Origin: Periplaneta americana
Lineage: Eukaryota > Arthropoda > Insecta > Blattodea > Blattidae
Direction: 5' to 3'
Assembly: GCF_040183065.1 (NCBI RefSeq)
Contig: NW_027185533.1
Span: 62,001-126,000 of the forward strand
DNA length: 64,000 nt
Made by a program: the position numbers and the translations under genes
Part shown: positions 12,421 to 26,030 of the stretch, one piece after another
Layout: each line of letters begins with the position of its first letter
Position numbering within the stretch: the first letter of the stretch is position 1
The notes under the pieces: generated by a model
What the model was told of the DNA's origin: nothing
The model's input: the letters and a program-made list of their open reading frames with translations, nothing else
Databases searched by the model: none

Positions 12421-12819
12421 TCAATATACCTGCACATATCAGTTCAAATTATAAAAACCTCTTAATGCTACTGCGGTACTATTCCATTGCCGAACACAAT
12501 ATGAAGAAATTAGCAGATCCCTGAACTGAACTCTTATTACTCTGAAATTACCGCGCAGTACAATTATAGCTATGACGCATTGCAAGCGTTAGTCACCATA
12601 TCGATTTGCTAAGCAAATTTAATCCCTTTAGAGCATGTCCCCCCCCCCTCCTCCTCCATATCAGCCAACAACATACTGGATGAAGAAGACTCCTGCAAAA
12701 GGGACGAATTAAGATTTAATTTTATTTTAATGATAGACTAACATTGCAAAGTTCCAAAATAATTTTTTGCATTCCTTCATTACACTAGTCGTACAAAATT
12801 GCGGTCGTATCTCGTACTA
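12421..12819. other. Spacer before the Helitron
   Basis: I see no gene in this stretch; it includes a C run near 12640. Confidence 0.6.
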
Positions 12820-13948
12820 TCTATACTAATAATAAATCTGTAGCCGAAATTTTTCTGGTAAGTTTCGATTTTCCAAAAGTAATTGGTCCTAACATATATA
12901 ATTAACCACCCTGAAACCGAAAATCGCATTTTTGAAATTTTTGTTTGTATGTCTGTCTGTATGTTTGTTACCTTTTCACGCGATAATGGCTGAACCGATT
13001 TATATGAAAACTGGAATATAAATTAAGTTTGTTGTAACTTAGATTTTAGGCTATATGGCATTCGAAATACATTATTTAAAAGGGGAGTTATAAGGGGGCC
13101 TGAATTAAATAAATCGAAATATCTCGCTTATTATTGATATTTGAGAAAAAATGTTACATAACAGATGTTCCTTTAAAAATGATTTCCGTTAAGTTTTATT
13201 TTTTTACAACATTTTGATAGGACTGATATTTAATGAGATAAATGAGTTTTAAAATTAAAATAACGCTATCTAAGACGGTGCAATGAATTAAGAACAAATG
13301 ACTTCGTCTATAAGGGGCCTTGGACAACAACAATCGAAACAGGGGCCTTGGACATCAACAAACAATCGAAAGCTATTAAACATAGCCTACAGGGAATGTT
13401 TCTGTGTTTGTATGAAGTAATATCACAAGCTCGTAAATTAACTGATTTGTATAATTAGTTATTATTTCACCATTGGAAACTGTAGTTTCTCTAGATGGAC
13501 ATAATGCTATAATGTTATTACAGTAACGTCTGAGTAAATCGAGGACAGGTAAGATTAAAATAGCTTCTTATGCACAGAAAATTTGATAGGCTATTTTGTA
13601 CATTCGTTTTCTGTATTTCTTAAAATAATATTTATGTACACGCATTTTAATCTCAGAGAATTAACGAACAACGAGAGTGTATTGATTTAGTATGCAGTAA
13701 TAGTACTTTAGCTTGGCAATCCATTATTTTAATAATTCATATTTTAACTATGCTCAATTGAATCGTGTTAAAATACATAAAATATATATGCAATAAATGC
13801 AGTGCTAAAAAAAAATTGGGTAATATGCGAAGCAGATTATCTTGCGCTGTTGTAAAAGTTGTTCCCTGGATCAGACGTCCTATTTTAATTATGTAATTAC
13901 TTTATATTTATTTCTAACAGGTGGAGCGGAGCGAACGGGTACGGCTAG
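12820..13948 (+). mobile_element. Non-autonomous Helitron
   Basis: It begins TCTATACTAATAATAAATC, a typical insect Helitron 5' start, after an A. It ends gcgaacgggtacggctag, with the CTAG terminus usual for Helitrons and no target duplication. The 1.1 kb between holds no Rep/helicase. The base after CTAG is C rather than the expected T, so the exact end could be off by a few bases. Confidence 0.65.
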
Positions 13949-14114
13949 CTAACAATAAGTGAGAACTTACAATACAACAACAACAACAACAACAGCTGAT
14001 AATCTGAAAGGGAACATAGTAATTTGGGGTGAATTAAAATGCAGCTTCCATTCGTTTAAAATTTCTTTAAATTTTAACTAAATATTAATGTAGATATTAC
14101 CTCTAAAGGTAAAT

Positions 14115-15546
14115 GGGGGCATGTTTCACAACGCTAACAAATTACAAATTAACAATATACAATTAACAACGGAAATATTACATATGCTTGTTAACTGTGT
14201 TTCACAATGCAATCTTATTCACTTGTATGTTTTAACGAACTTTACAAAATCGGCGAAACAAACTTACAAATACGCATAATTGGTTGAACAAAATCGCCAA
14301 CGACAGTTTACAAAAATCACTAAGGATCAGAGGTAAAGTAGCTGTAATTTTAGAACTATCGATGGACATGTTTATATTTTTTTATATATATTTTATTTAG
14401 ATTTTGCTACATCGGCGACAACGGAGTTTCGCGGCATGCAATTGGTCGAGCATACCAATGCATTAATTAGCCTACGACTTAACTGACGAAAGTTAGCGCG
14501 AAATTCATTCAAATAATTGATAAATAATGGATTTGACCCACGTAGTTATATGCAGTTGATAGAGCAGCTAACATGTCCATCCATTAAAATCAACTTCGCT
14601 CTCTGCTGGTCCATCAGTATATTTTATTGTTTCATCCATAACCTCGCCAACATTAGGGAACCCAGCAGGAGGAGCATAAAAATCCTTTGCCCGAGTAAGC
14701 ACATTCGGTGATCAATAACCCGCCTCGAGTTTTTTCAATCTTGTAACAACATCAACTACCATGTGTGAACTTTTGCACACTGTAATCTTATAAATTCCGT
14801 TCTTATCTGCTAACGCAGGGAACTGAGAGCTACTATGCAACCAATGCAGTTCTCGCTTTGAGGTTAGGGCACCACTTTTCCCTTTCAGATGTTGCATGTG
14901 ATGTCCCATATCTTGTAGGAGAGATTACAGCGAAATGGGATTCGGAACGACTTCAGAATACTGCGTAAGTAATGCCGACATTGCATTATTAAGTGATTGG
15001 TTTTCGGTGCAAAGTTTTTCTTCTTTAAGTGCGAGTATTTATTAAATACGTTCCTCGTATATAAGAACTAACGCGGTATTCTGAAGTATAGCGCGGGATT
15101 CATTCGAAACCTTTCATTAATATTCGTACAATGATACGAACGTGGCCGGAAAATTCTACGTTAGGCCTAAATGCAAAATCTTCGTCTGAGTCGCTAGAAC
15201 TACTCAATAACATCACAACTGCTTCAGTGTAATTCTTAATGGTACCCTGTTACTATAAAATTGATTTTATACATATGTGTTTATTTTTTTCATTCACAAT
15301 TAGAAGCTATTTCAACAGGGCTACTGTAGAAAATGTGCTAACTTCACTAGTAAAGTTTAGTTTACACGTTTGTAAAATTACTCCTTCGTTGTGAAACAAA
15401 CATATCACTTGTAAAGAGCGCAAAATTTCATTCGTAAAGATTTGATTTCCTTTGTACAGTCCACCTTTACAAACAAAGATTGTGAAACAGAAGTTTACAA
15501 ACAGAGTTCACAATTTCCAAAGATTGTAAACTTTGTGAAACACCCC
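14115..15546. mobile_element. PIF/Harbinger-type DNA transposon relic
   Basis: The ends are imperfect inverted repeats: GGGGGCATGTTTCACAA on the left and, reversed, GGGGTGTTTCACAA on the right. Further inward, the TTTCACAA and CACTTGTA motifs recur in inverted order. It encloses decayed Harbinger transposase. I could not find a clear target duplication. Confidence 0.6.
14568..14909 (-). pseudogene. Harbinger transposase fragment
   Basis: One minus-strand frame with a single internal stop. The first part has ALADKNGIYKITVCKSSHMV, resembling the helix-turn-helix region of Harbinger transposases. The second part has PPGFPNVGEVMDETIKYTDG, then PAESEVDF, resembling the segment FPNVxGxxDGT that holds the first catalytic Asp of the DDE domain. 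It is truncated and non-functional. Confidence 0.65.
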
Positions 15547-16470
15547 ACTGGTGAATCAGCACGCCGAGCTCGATCGAAATACAACCAGTTACTATTATTT
15601 CCCTATCGTTTTTTGACATTTGATTCCGCGTCCTACCCCTTTCATTCGTTACTAACCAACAACGCCAATAGCAGAAGGTAACGCAAAAACAGTCACCGGT
15701 TCCCCGATGCATGGCTTTCTCTCTCAATGTCAACTGAGAGTTAAAAATATTCATTATAATATGCACTTTCCACTCACTCCTCAGAATGTCTTCTTTATTT
15801 TTATTTATTTATTTATTTATTTATTTTTAAAGATATGTGAGCTACGTACTGTATGTCTGATGTTTTGCCATCGTACATTCAAATATTTATATTCACTGTA
15901 CAGTACAGCGAACTGTTTATACTTACTGTACATGCTATAACTACTTCTCCCAACTCCGCTATTGCTATATTTCCTAAACTAAACGCTGATATTGAAATAA
16001 CGCCTGGTCTGATAATGCAGTCTGTTTAAATTTCTACCGACCAAGTTCTGCCCTTCATCATGGGAAAACAACGAGCTTCTTTAAAGGATACAACTACTAG
16101 GACAGAGATATTTTCATTATGGAATTTGTACTACCCACTGAAATGTAGTAACTAATGGGATTTTAATTAGCCATATATGTACAGTATATTACATTCTTTA
16201 CCTAAAATGTCTCTAACTTCTAGGGAGAGCGCGAGGTACGTTCACAATCCCCTGAATACATATTCCCTTCTTCGAGAAAACGCAGAGAAGTGAACCGTCT
16301 CATATGAATATGCTACCAGTCATAAGTTTCAATACGGAGCTGCAAGTACTTAAGAATTATCAATTACTCTACAATTATGCAGCGGCGTCATCATCCAAGC
16401 TATAGCTGGAATAGGGAAGGGAACATAATATCCCATAAGTCTTATTAGAACACGCTGGAAATAGTGACGT
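15547..16470. other. Spacer between Harbinger relic and 5S gene
   Basis: No gene is recognised. An (ATTT)n tract lies at 15796-15827. Confidence 0.65.
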
Positions 16471-16481
16471 AAAAAAAAAAA
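16471..16481 (-). terminator. Pol III oligo(T) terminator of 5S
   Basis: Eleven T on the minus strand, beginning 3 bases after the 5S 3' end, a typical RNA polymerase III stop. Confidence 0.85.
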
Positions 16482-16483
16482 TC

Positions 16484-16601
16484 GCCAACGGCACGTGGTG
16501 TTCCCAAGCGGTCACCCATCCAAGTACTGACCACGCCCAATGTTGCTTGACTTCGGTGATCGGACGAGAACCGGTATTTTCAACATGGTATGGCCGTTGC
16601 C
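16484..16601 (-). rRNA. 5S ribosomal RNA gene
   Basis: About 118 bases matching insect 5S rRNA. The internal control region is visible as AAGCAACATTGGGC (box A area) and TTGGATGGGTGACCGCTTGG (box C). The 5' and 3' ends pair, except that position 2 is G where C is usual. Helix II is kept by paired changes (ATGTTG with CAACAT), which argues for a functional gene. It lies in the histone spacer on the strand opposite to H2A and H3. An RNA polymerase III terminator follows. No TATA element is seen upstream. Confidence 0.95.
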
Positions 16602-16797
16602 GATGAAACTGCGTAATCTGTAGGCACTTGAGGACGATGGGATTGGGGTGCACTCGATAAAACCTGCACTCGCTCACACACACACGTAAACTGCCTGCTT
16701 AGACTCTGTACCTAAATTACCAAGCTCGTTGGATGTCATTGGGATAGATGATAAATCTATCTATCAACGGCAGTTTGGTTACGTTTCAACGTCACAC
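16602..16797. other. Spacer from 5S to unit boundary
   Basis: About 200 bp with no recognised element. Confidence 0.6.
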
Positions 16798-17426
16798 ACT
16801 GCTGGATTGACACGGGATTAATAAAACAGCTAGTCGGCATTCTAAGTTAAGCCACAGGTGGATTGTTGTTCAACAGCGGAGCCTCCTTTCAACCACATGG
16901 TTGTGGAACTGTAGTCGGATTTTCGACATCATTTTCATGCCATACTACGGAACTTCACACAAACTTCAATTCACTTCTTGCACCGGCGGCTACTACGAAT
17001 GGACTGAAGCTCGCTACTGACTAGGGGGGGGGGGGACATTTGTCTCTTGATGGATTACGTGACAGATATATAAAGTATCAGTCGTATGTTATGAACCCGA
17101 GTTTCAATAAAGATAGATTACCCGTATGTCCACAGATTCTCAGTAGTGGCCTGCGGAAGGATTATGACCGCGGTCGACAAGTTACCTTCTAAGTTGTTTT
17201 CCCTCAACAATTAATGCTGCCAAGTGAGTAGGAATGACACCGCGCTCTCATATAAGTCGTACGAAACTATTAAGGAAACGAATTTGCCTCGTGGATCCAA
17301 GTCTCCCATGGACTGCCTATAATGTATTATCTATCCTAGAAGTGTTATCGGGGTGATTATTTAAATTTTCACTCGGTGGGAAACGCTGTTGTTCTTCATT
17401 CATCTACTCTGTTATGAATAACTTGT

Positions 17427-17442
17427 GGCCCTTAAAAGGGCC
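17427..17442 (-). terminator. H2B 3' stem-loop, unit 2
   Basis: Identical to the unit 1 stem-loop. Confidence 0.95.
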
Positions 17443-17472
17443 GGTTGCTGATTCCCTAGCAAGCACTCCCGC

Positions 17473-17844
17473 TTACTTGGAACTAGTGTATTTTGTGACG
17501 GCCTTGGTCCCTTCACTGACGGCGTGCTTGGCCAGCTCACCGGGTAGCAGGAGACGGACGGCTGTCTGGATCTCCCGACTGGTGATGGTCGACCGCTTGT
17601 TGTAATGCGCGAGCCGCGAAGCTTCCGCGGCGATGCGCTCGAAGATGTCGTTAACGAAGCTGTTCATGATGCTCATAGCCTTTGAACTGATTCCCGTGTC
17701 TGGGTGAACTTGTTTCAGAACCTTGTAGATGTAAATGGCGTAGCTCTCCTTCCTCTTGCGCTTCTTCTTCTTATCGCCCTTCGAAATATTCTTCTGGGCC
17801 TTGCCGGCCTTCTTGGCAGCCTTTCCGGAAGCTTTGGGGGGCAT
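17473..17844 (-). CDS. H2B: Histone H2B, unit 2
   Basis: The protein is identical to the unit 1 copy. Its promoter and leader are intact, with a TATA-like box at 17881-17887 and a predicted initiator TCAGAC at 17852-17857. Confidence 0.99.
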   Translation of the reverse strand: MPPKASGKAAKKAGKAQKNISKGDKKKKRKRKESYAIYIYKVLKQVHPDTGISSKAMSIMNSFVNDIFERIAAEASRLAHYNKRSTITSREIQTAVRLLLPGELAKHAVSEGTKAVTKYTSSK

Positions 17845-18453
<609 letters not shown>

Positions 18454-18471
18454 GCCCCTTCTCCGTAAAAC

Positions 18472-18487
18472 GGCCCTTTTAAGGGCC
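18472..18487 (+). terminator. H2A 3' stem-loop, unit 2
   Basis: Identical to the unit 1 stem-loop. Confidence 0.95.
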
Positions 18488-19678
18488 CCACTAACCTCAC
18501 AAAAGTCAGAAATAGCCAGTATTGTTAATCCTCTCTCACGGCTTCGTAATGTAATTTCATTACGCGTGTCAACTTTCTCTCTCTCTCTATACCGGTGGGC
18601 TGATTTAATATCATCATTCTGTAATTTTGTGCTCTGAACGATGTCGTTGTCCCAGGTTCGCACTGAAGTACTTGAAACCGTTGTACATTTACTAGGCTAT
18701 TGTGTGATAACACATTATACTGATGCATATAGAAAGGTTTCATTATTATTATATAATTTAACACAATACGAATTAAATTAGATGATGATGCCAAGGTACA
18801 TAGTTGGCTTCGAAATTTATGTAATATATTTCTATCATATTAGAGTAATGGAGATTATCGTGAAAATAATCACAAGTCCCCTTCTTTGGTGCCCATCGTG
18901 GTTTTAGACATATACGTTTGAATATACTAGTTTACTTTACTACATACTACGAATGAAACTAATTTTGAATAAGAAATCGATAACTGGTGAACAACTTACG
19001 GCGTTATAATAGAGTTCCTAATGCGTTTGTTTGTTGGTGCACATATTGGCCGCACGCGCAGGAACCCCAATACTGAGATGATGACATGACCTTCTCGTAG
19101 GAATCGAAGGCTTTGACAATTTGCGTTCGAATTTCCCCTCTCTCTGTCGTTTCGTTCGAACCGAAATGACGCAAGCTATACGTGGAAGTTGTCTGACAGG
19201 ACGAAGTCCTGTGTTCTGACATGCGATGTGTACCTCTTCTCCCCAGTGTTTACCACACTGGATTCCTATGACCTAAAAGTTGGCATTGCAAAAACGTGGT
19301 GATGTGATGTTCAGTATGTGTCAATCCCCTCGGTTCCTTGTTACGGTCTGGTGAGCATTGCCTACCTGCGTTGTCATATTACCCACCAATTCTTCGGACA
19401 GTGATTATTGACTTACAGAAGTTTACAGTAACAGGTAACATAATCCGAGGAGCAAGGCTTCACAGAGGAATCCGGTCTTTCCACTTGATATACCAAGCGT
19501 TGGGGTCAGACCCATTTGAAAAACGGAGAGGCATTTCTTACAACGTCTTTTGCTGATACTGAAGTGCCCCTACGAAATAAGTTCTGTTTTCCGCACTGGC
19601 CTGTTGAGCTAGTGGTCACACAGTAAAGGTGAATTAAATTAATCTCGACAACTACTGCCCTTTTTAGACGGATTTTAT
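18488..19678. other. H2A-H4 spacer, unit 2
   Basis: No gene; it differs from unit 1 by one base (18772) as far as I can see. Confidence 0.7.
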
Positions 19679-19694
19679 GGCCCTGAAAAGGGCC
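19679..19694 (-). terminator. H4 3' stem-loop, unit 2
   Basis: Identical to the unit 1 stem-loop. Confidence 0.95.
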
Positions 19695-19734
19695 GTTTTG
19701 CCGACGGATTCGGCAGCAGACGTGTGTAGGCAGT

Positions 19735-20085
<351 letters not shown>

Positions 20086-20107
20086 TCAAGCTCAAGCTCA
20101 AAGTTGT

Positions 20108-20157
20108 TTGCCCAAAGGGCAACCTGTTTTAGGGTCTTACATATGCCCTCTTCAGGT
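20108..20157 (-). other. Element A 3' RNA fold, unit 2
   Basis: Same paired segments as the unit 1 copy. Confidence 0.8.
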
Positions 20158-20348
20158 TACGATGTTTTGTCTGTAGCGACAGTTGAGGCGTGGTCCCGGC
20201 TAGGCTTCGCTCGTTGGACTCTCTACGGGTCAGCGTCTTCTCCGCTCACACCAGGCTGCTGCGTTGGCCTTGGATGCTGTTATCTTGCAGATTTATGTGG
20301 CTGGATGAAGCTGTTGTCTGTGTTGGTTGTGGTTTACTTTTGTCGCGC

Positions 20349-20364
20349 GGCCCTATGAAGGGCC
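20349..20364 (-). other. Histone-like hairpin at element A stop, unit 2
   Basis: GGCCCTTCATAGGGCC is unchanged from unit 1. Confidence 0.7.
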
Positions 20365-22392
20365 GCTGTTGGTTGCTTGTCTGTGGTTGGTCGTGTCACG
20401 TTTCAGTGGTGCTAGTGATAGTTGTAGTTTGTTACCCACAAAGTGGTGAGCAACTTGTCTGCGTAAGAGCCGTCTTGCTGTCTGGTTAGCTGTTGCTAAA
20501 GTCGTTCGTCTTGTCTTGGGTTGGGCGTCTGTCGTGAGGAGTGAAATTGTGAACATCACAATTTCATCTCGCAGTCTGTTGATCTGTTGGTCGATGTAGC
20601 TTTCTATTTTCTGCATTGCAGAATTTAGAGCTGCTGCTACGATTTGTTCGGTGTTAGTCTGTGTCGGTTCCGTTGTTGGTTCTGTCGTGTCGGTCGTTGT
20701 CGGGTTTACCGCACTGGCGTACGATATTCCAGGTCTTGGTTCGGGAAGTTGGATTGGACTGGATTGTGAGGGTTTAGGAATTGGTGGAGGGATCTGTTGG
20801 GGTGTTTGAACCGGGATGTGGGTTGGAGTTTGTTGGGTTGGGTTATGTCGGGGGTAGTTTGGACAGCGTGCTTGGCCCGTATAGTGGGTATCGCTCTTGC
20901 AGCTGGCGCAGAACTTGACTTGGTTGTCTGGTGGGTGTTTGCAGTGGACGGGATTTTTTCCGCAAGTGAAACACGTCTTGTCGTTTCGGCAGTCGGTTTT
21001 GTCATGTCCATACTGGGCGCAGTTCTGACACGGTCTGTGGAATACTGTCTCGTGGGCTGGCTCGACTTTGTAATTACGTCCGGCTATGTTGATTCCACAT
21101 AGAAGTTGGTCGGCTGTGGTCACGTCTTGTACTATAAGTCGAACCATCTGCGTCGGCTGGTTAGTCTGGGCGGAGGTTATTCTAGAGATGCGCTTGATTC
21201 CAGGGAACTTTTCCCGTAGAATCTGCAACAATTCGTCCTCCGGGATCTGGGTGCCGACATTCTTCATGACGACACTGATCTCTCGGTTTCGTGGAAGTCT
21301 TTGTCCTTGGTGAGATGGTGTATGGACGATGAAAAGTTGTGCGGACGGTCCAAAAGTTCTGGCCGGTATGGCTTTAACAAATCGTTCCGCCTCGTCAATC
21401 GTCGGGAAGGTAAGTGTCGTCGTTCCTGTAGAGTAGGCCCAGTATTGTCTCGGAGTTTCCATGTTTAAGTTGTTCTGTCTTATAAGCTTCTGGATGAACA
21501 GTGGGTTATTGTTGTCAGTCGTGTGTCTAGTGATTTTCACAGTCGTTCTGCTCTTGAGTCGTTCACTTGCGGCTGTGGTGTCTCGGTCTGGTGGTGGTGT
21601 GGGTGCAAGGGAATTCTGGGGAGCAGGTTGTGGACTGGGCGTGACCTTCTCGGCTGCCGTGGTCGAAACGGCGCTCGCGGTTGGTCGAGTCTTCTTCTTG
21701 CGCCGTGACTTGGCGTTCTGCCAGTCTTGGTCTACCTCTCCTTCGGATTCATTTGAACCTTCAGAAGAGGCAGATTCACTCGTGGTGTAAAAGTACGAGT
21801 CCTGAATGTGTTGCAGTGGAGGGGTTTCGGGTCTGGTGGGTTCAGAGGAAGGACCTTCTGAGGGCCGGTCGGGTTTCACGGATCGGGATGGTGCAGGAGG
21901 ATCAGTCGGTAGCGTCCAAGGTCCTTGTAGAGTTGCGGTCGGTGGCGCAATGTAGCGGGCTTTCTTCCCGAATTGCTTTGGGTCGGGTCTCGTAGCTTTC
22001 TGTAGTTTGAGTCGTGTCGAGAATGTGAACACTCTCGTTCTTGGTCCAAGTGTCAATGTGTCGGCTCGATGAGGAGGTTGGAGCGTCGCTAGTAAGTCTG
22101 GGTCAGCGTCTTCGACCATTACTGATCGGTTCGCTCTTTCAGACGGCCAGTTTTTTAGTTCGGTCCACGGGTCTAGTGTTGTCAATTTAGTCTGTAGCGT
22201 AGTGGTCTCATGGGAGTCAGTTGTAGGTTGGTCGAGTGTAGTCCCAGTCGTGGTAGTGTGAGTCTTCTTTTTCTTCTTTCCCTTCTTCGTAGTTGTCGGA
22301 ACGATGAAAAGTTGCCCGCCGTGATCGTCCGTGACGACTGCTGCGTCAGGTGGTTGTCGCGGCGGTCCGCGCCCGCCGCTGCTGGTGCTCAT
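20353..22392 (-). CDS. Element A ORF1 protein, unit 2
   Basis: The ORF is intact at 679 residues from the in-element Met. Against unit 1 I count nine amino-acid changes, including YGHD for YGHN in the first zinc knuckle, with all zinc-binding Cys and His kept. Open frames in two diverged copies argue for recent activity. Confidence 0.9.
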   Translation of the reverse strand: MSTSSGGRGPPRQPPDAAVVTDDHGGQLFIVPTTTKKGKKKKKTHTTTTGTTLDQPTTDSHETTTLQTKLTTLDPWTELKNWPSERANRSVMVEDADPDLLATLQPPHRADTLTLGPRTRVFTFSTRLKLQKATRPDPKQFGKKARYIAPPTATLQGPWTLPTDPPAPSRSVKPDRPSEGPSSEPTRPETPPLQHIQDSYFYTTSESASSEGSNESEGEVDQDWQNAKSRRKKKTRPTASAVSTTAAEKVTPSPQPAPQNSLAPTPPPDRDTTAASERLKSRTTVKITRHTTDNNNPLFIQKLIRQNNLNMETPRQYWAYSTGTTTLTFPTIDEAERFVKAIPARTFGPSAQLFIVHTPSHQGQRLPRNREISVVMKNVGTQIPEDELLQILREKFPGIKRISRITSAQTNQPTQMVRLIVQDVTTADQLLCGINIAGRNYKVEPAHETVFHRPCQNCAQYGHDKTDCRNDKTCFTCGKNPVHCKHPPDNQVKFCASCKSDTHYTGQARCPNYPRHNPTQQTPTHIPVQTPQQIPPPIPKPSQSSPIQLPEPRPGISYASAVNPTTTDTTEPTTEPTQTNTEQIVAAALNSAMQKIESYIDQQINRLRDEIVMFTISLLTTDAQPKTRRTTLATANQTARRLLRRQVAHHFVGNKLQLSLAPLKRDTTNHRQATNSGPS

Positions 22393-22495
22393 CTCAAGGC
22401 CAAACTGCGATGCTGTGACGCGAAGTTCTCGGAGATGCAGTGGAGCCTCTGTTGTACGTCTCTGTACCTCGTCCGTCGGCAGAATGATGTGATGA

Positions 22496-23075
<580 letters not shown>

Positions 23076-23104
23076 ATTAACAAAGGTACTCCTGCCCGCA
23101 AAAA

Positions 23105-23120
23105 GGCCCTTTTCAGGGCC
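23105..23120 (+). terminator. H3 3' stem-loop, unit 2
   Basis: Identical to the unit 1 stem-loop. Confidence 0.95.
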
Positions 23121-24367
23121 ACTAGTTATTTCTCGGAAGAGCCGGTTGTACCGTACTCCAGGTCTCGTTCCTACTACCCTCAGTTCAAGGTCACCTCAAT
23201 AATATAAATGGTTTCTCCCTTTCCATTCCTCACCGTATCAGCATTTTCCCACAGCCTGTTTGACAAATATCGCAATGTATCCTATAGGTTAATAAACAAT
23301 TTTTTAATAGAACGATGGATAACAAAGTTTCTTAGGAAAATTAAAAAAAAATTTCACAGTTCTATAATATTGCACATTATATATATTTACCAAATTAAGG
23401 GTTAACGCCGCCGGGACGAGTGATCCTCCGTCCGACCGATCACAAGCGCCAAGGCTCAAAGTGGTCCAGAAAGCAAATCTAGCTGGACTAAAAATGTGAC
23501 ATATTTCCATGAAACTTCGCACTATAGTCACTACTGTATAAGAGGAGAAACTACCCCTTTATAGACGATGCGTTTTGACAAAAATTAGTGACTTGTCTCA
23601 TATATAATATATTGTTTTAATGAAACTTTACACAGTACTTACATGTAGCTCGTTTATACTATATTGGATACAAAATGTGATTATGATTGTATAAGAGTAG
23701 CTACTTGTCTCCTATCTAACATTTTTTACTTTCACGAAACTATAACTGTGACTCATTATTTTCGATAGTACAGACGTGGTCTGCTTAGGAAAGGACAAGC
23801 GGAAGACTGTGACCTTTGTGACCTCGGGTGGGTATTACGATAACATTTATAACCGTCACCCTGATAAGCATCCGAGCAGCTTATTTCACAAAAGGAGTTT
23901 GAATACAAACAATTCCTTCAATCTACTACGATTATTACAATAACTGATTTCATTAATCTCCTCTCTTCTTTAGCAAAATATAAATTACCTTCAATTGGTC
24001 GATTCAGCAAACTTGTTCATAAAACTTATCGCTATTGCGTCACGTTTCGCAATTTTTCTAAAGTAAAAACAAAAACACGAACAAACGCCTACTCCTTTAA
24101 CCTCATCGCTCTCTTATCTCTAGAATCCCGGGGGGTAGAGAACCTGAATTCTCTGTGGTGTGAAACAAAGCAACCCGCAGGAGCAATGACACGTTCAATT
24201 GTCCTAATAATAGAAAAAAAATTACACGTCATTTAGTGTATTCAGAACATTTTTACAGGACCGTGTAGGATATTCACTCTCCTGTCGAATAGTTTCGGCG
24301 GCTGGTAGGCGATACGCATTAATTAAAATAATACTTGCGTACCTTGTTCAGGACAGTGACTGTGCTA

Positions 24368-24422
<55 letters not shown>

Positions 24423-24724
24423 TCCTTTATTTGTAGCTTATTGATGACACCAGATGCCATAACGGAAATGCCGTGATGGTATGTTTGTTTAATATTCAAA
24501 ATCAAGTGACAGACGCTATTTGACTTTGCGGTGGAGGGGATAGGGACCTGATCTCGGATGTTCCGAGAGATGCCGGCGCACAGTTGTCCAGAACGCAAAA
24601 CTATGTAAGAAAATCAACTTCATCATAACCGAAGTTTAAGTAATATCTAGGCTTAAACAAAAGCTAGGCATTGTGCACAACAACATACAAAACATCAATA
24701 TCAGTAAGAGGTGGGACAAAACAT

Positions 24725-24781
<57 letters not shown>

Positions 24782-25620
24782 TCACGCTCTTCAGTTGATT
24801 TTTGTTCGTGGGGTCAGTGGCTGTTTTATATTGTTAAACCTTCCCTTATGGAGGTCATAGGACAAGATGTGTACTTTCATTTAATACGCGAAAAGCAATC
24901 TATAATACGTTAGCATTCATTTAATTGGCACGTTTACTGAGATTTGTGCAACTAGTTTTTTTTTTTTTTTTTTTTTTTTACGACATATTTAACAGGCTGT
25001 GCATTACAAGTAAACCTGAGTTAACTTTCAATTCTTCTACCCACACATTAATCAAATATTAAACTCTATACGGCTTAAAATTTAGCTGCTACATCCTGCA
25101 AACTTAGATGTTATATTCATCTCTTGGTGGCGCTTTACGAATTCGACAGCAGCCACTTTTCAGAGTCTGGATGAAGGAGCTTAATTTCTCCAAGAAAAAT
25201 TCAACACTTCTTGAACATATAATGAACAACTAAATTATGGAGTATATCCATGAATCTAGCATTTTGTTACCAACTGCGAAAAATATGGCAGGCTAGTCAT
25301 CTTTTAGGAGCATAATTTCTATTAAAACATTAAAAATTATCAGAAACACTAATTTTTCCCTAATTCCCTAATTACACGAGCATAATTCGTTTTTGCATAG
25401 ATGCGTATAAAATTTCATGGAAATATGTTACATAGGGGAGAAATTATTAACTCTGTATAAATGTAGCCTCTAAACACAAGAAGTAGATTCCCATATAAAA
25501 ACCATTATCTGAATTTATGCTACCTGTAACTATACTGTGTGAAATATAATGTAAATATTTCAGTTAAGATAGAAATTATTAATTTAGTCTATAAAGCACT
25601 TCCGATACAACTCTTCACAC

Positions 25621-25665
<45 letters not shown>

Positions 25666-25688
25666 TATAGTAATAGTAATAATAATAA

Positions 25689-25719
<31 letters not shown>

Positions 25720-25999
25720 AAGAAGAATACACACTCGCCCGAATACAGAAATGTGAAGGGTCAGCAGGACAGAGTATTTGAGAATCATATCATATCATAT
25801 CATAATATATATTCCTTACATTCATGTTAACAACCCTTAAATGTGCAAAACTTCATATCTCACACTAGTTTATTAAAAAAGGTCGGACTGTAAAGAAAAC
25901 AACTATCGCAATTTTCATATTTTAAGATTCCCTGCAGTTTATACAATTTCATTTATACCACTTAGGATGTATTCATTAAGGATATGCTAATTTTTAATG

Positions 26000-26030
<31 letters not shown>

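Noticed and set aside
12168-12437. An 89-residue minus-strand ORF in the direct repeat region
   Set aside because: Low complexity and repeat-derived, with no recognisable domain; its recurrence reflects unit homogenisation.
14540-14600. tRNA-like or SINE promoter-like stretch
   Set aside because: No cloverleaf or box B can be drawn, and the bases are explained by the antisense Harbinger transposase relic.
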